Source of the DNA: Vagococcus allomyrinae
Lineage (GTDB): Bacteria; Bacillota; Bacilli; Lactobacillales; Vagococcaceae
DNA length: 64,000 nucleotides
Assembly: GCF_017829975.1 (NCBI RefSeq)
Contig: NZ_JAEEGA010000006.1
Span: 62,001-126,000, forward strand
Reading direction: 5' to 3'
A model generated the notes under the pieces. It was not told where the DNA came from. It searched no databases and saw only the letters and a program-made list of their open reading frames with translations. The first letter of the stretch is position 1; each line of letters opens with the position of its first letter. Positions 63,071 to 64,000 of this stretch are shown piece by piece. The translations under genes and the position numbers were made by a program.

Positions 63071-64000
63071 ATGACAAAACAACCTAATATTTTATTTATT
63101 TTAACGGATCAACAACGGAAAGATACTTTGACTGCTTACGGCGATTTGATCTGCGAAACTCCTGTCTTAGATCAACTGGGAGAGGAGAGTGTGGTATTTG
63201 ATAATGCTTATGCTAGTTGCCCGATTTGTGCGCCAGCTCGTGCCACGATACAAACAGGGCTATATCCCATGCATCATGGCATGTTAACCAACTCTTATAA
63301 TTATGGCAACATGATTCAAGAACTACCTAATTCAAGTGAGTTGTTGAGCCACCGGTTAAAGGCCTCGGGGTATCAATTGGGGTATACTGGAAAATGGCAT
63401 CTTGGGTCAGGAGTGGCTAACTTTAAGGCAGACAGTTATCTTCAGAAGTATCTGGGAGAGATGAATTTTCCTGAAATTACCTTTGATTATTCTGCTACAC
63501 CTGAAGAAATTGGTTACCAGGGCGATTATTTTCCTGGCCATGGCTTTGGTGGGCATCACTATCCAGAATTTAAGGACTATCTGAAGGAGCGAGGACTGAC
63601 TCATCAAATTGAGGGGATAATCACAGGGAATTATGGCGGACATCAAGCAGGTGAAGTGACTTCAGGTATTGAATCCACCATTGAGCATTTTTTAGTCGAA
63701 CGGACAAAAGAGTTACTCTCAGGATTTTCTGAGAAGGAGCCCTGGTATTTTCAATTGAATTTCTGGGGTCCCCATGAGCCTTATTTTGCTCCTACTGAGT
63801 TTCTGGATCGATACCGGCAGCGCGACATTCCTCAATGGCAAAACTATCAGGGGGACAGCGATAATAAACCGCGTATTCATGACTTAAAAAGAGCGAATGA
63901 TCCGACGTGGTCAGTGATGGAACCTTATATTCAACATTATTTTGCAAATACCAGTCACATTGATTATCAGATCGGTCGTTTGCTGACCTATCTTAAAGAG
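63071..64000 (+). CDS. Sulfatase, Cys-type (family S1), 3' truncated by window
   Basis: The frame opens at ATG 63071 and stays open to the window end (310 residues seen). MTKQPNILFILTDQQRKDT holds the first metal ligands and C53-A-P-A-R in CPICAPARATIQTG is the Cys-type maturation motif; TGKWHLG follows. No signal peptide. It differs strongly from the divergent sulfatase, so a different sulfated position is likely. Activation by the anSME at 42843 is expected. Confidence 0.92.
   Translation, partial: MTKQPNILFILTDQQRKDTLTAYGDLICETPVLDQLGEESVVFDNAYASCPICAPARATIQTGLYPMHHGMLTNSYNYGNMIQELPNSSELLSHRLKASGYQLGYTGKWHLGSGVANFKADSYLQKYLGEMNFPEITFDYSATPEEIGYQGDYFPGHGFGGHHYPEFKDYLKERGLTHQIEGIITGNYGGHQAGEVTSGIESTIEHFLVERTKELLSGFSEKEPWYFQLNFWGPHEPYFAPTEFLDRYRQRDIPQWQNYQGDSDNKPRIHDLKRANDPTWSVMEPYIQHYFANTSHIDYQIGRLLTYLKE

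Overview
The window looks like a chromosomal segment of a low-to-mid GC lactic acid bacterium. Full-consensus Shine-Dalgarno sites, PTS/ABC sugar systems, the rlmD - recX - mutY - DUF402 neighbourhood and an intergenic 'GGCTGGGAC' type repeat all point to Lactobacillales, most likely Enterococcaceae (Enterococcus or Vagococcus). The species is not decided from sequence alone. I see no rRNA, tRNA, transposase, integrase, phage gene or CRISPR array.

Layout. (1) 1-2644: the tail of a BglG/LicT antiterminator, a RAT/terminator and the beta-glucoside PTS permease bglP. (2) 3017-6606: a lactonase-like beta-propeller protein, an orphan sorbitol-type EIIA without its usual histidine, an AI-2E family membrane protein and a small basic membrane protein. 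(3) 6711-15753: an arabino-oligosaccharide locus. A divergent ArsR-type regulator faces an operon of GH51, binding protein, two permeases, YesL-like protein, GH43, second GH51 and a small Cys-rich protein. A consensus promoter overlaps a CcpA (cre) site and is flanked by a thrice-repeated 8-bp motif. (4) 16035-35804: mostly housekeeping and miscellaneous genes (two alpha/alpha-toroid-like proteins, ROK kinase, LCP protein, beta-lactamase-like protein, rlmD, recX, mutY, racemase, ntdP-like, HAD, GNAT, second AI-2E, CNNM/CorC-type protein behind a structured leader, ChbG/YdjC deacetylase, recQ), with a tandem hairpin repeat at 28332-28559.

(5) 35990-47771 is a mannose-rich glycan degradation regulon: GH125, GH38 and GH1 on the minus strand; an AraR-like GntR regulator and an anaerobic sulfatase maturase on the plus strand; a GH3 hexosaminidase-like protein; and a GH92 alpha-mannosidase. 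The GH125 and GH92 promoters each carry two copies of ATGGTATATCAT whose starts are exactly 32 bp apart, so one regulator probably controls both. (6) 47991-51636: an Rgg-like regulator, a palindrome and an ABC-2 type exporter operon. (7) 51878-64000: a GH84 beta-N-acetylglucosaminidase, an LplABC-like oligosaccharide ABC importer, a YesL-like protein, a YesM/YesN two-component system, and two divergent Cys-type sulfatases, the second cut by the window end.

Taken together, blocks 5 and 7 suggest import of intact host-type N-glycan or glycosaminoglycan-like oligosaccharides by a YesMN-regulated ABC importer. Cytoplasmic trimming would follow by GH92/GH125/GH38 (mannose), GH84 (GlcNAc) and sulfatases activated by the maturase encoded beside the regulator; the membrane-anchored GH3 may act outside. 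None of GH92, GH125, GH38 or GH84 has a visible signal peptide. The gene set resembles the pneumococcal N-glycan system (GH92/GH125/GH38 plus an NgtS-P1-P2 type transporter); the sulfatase branch is an inferred addition.
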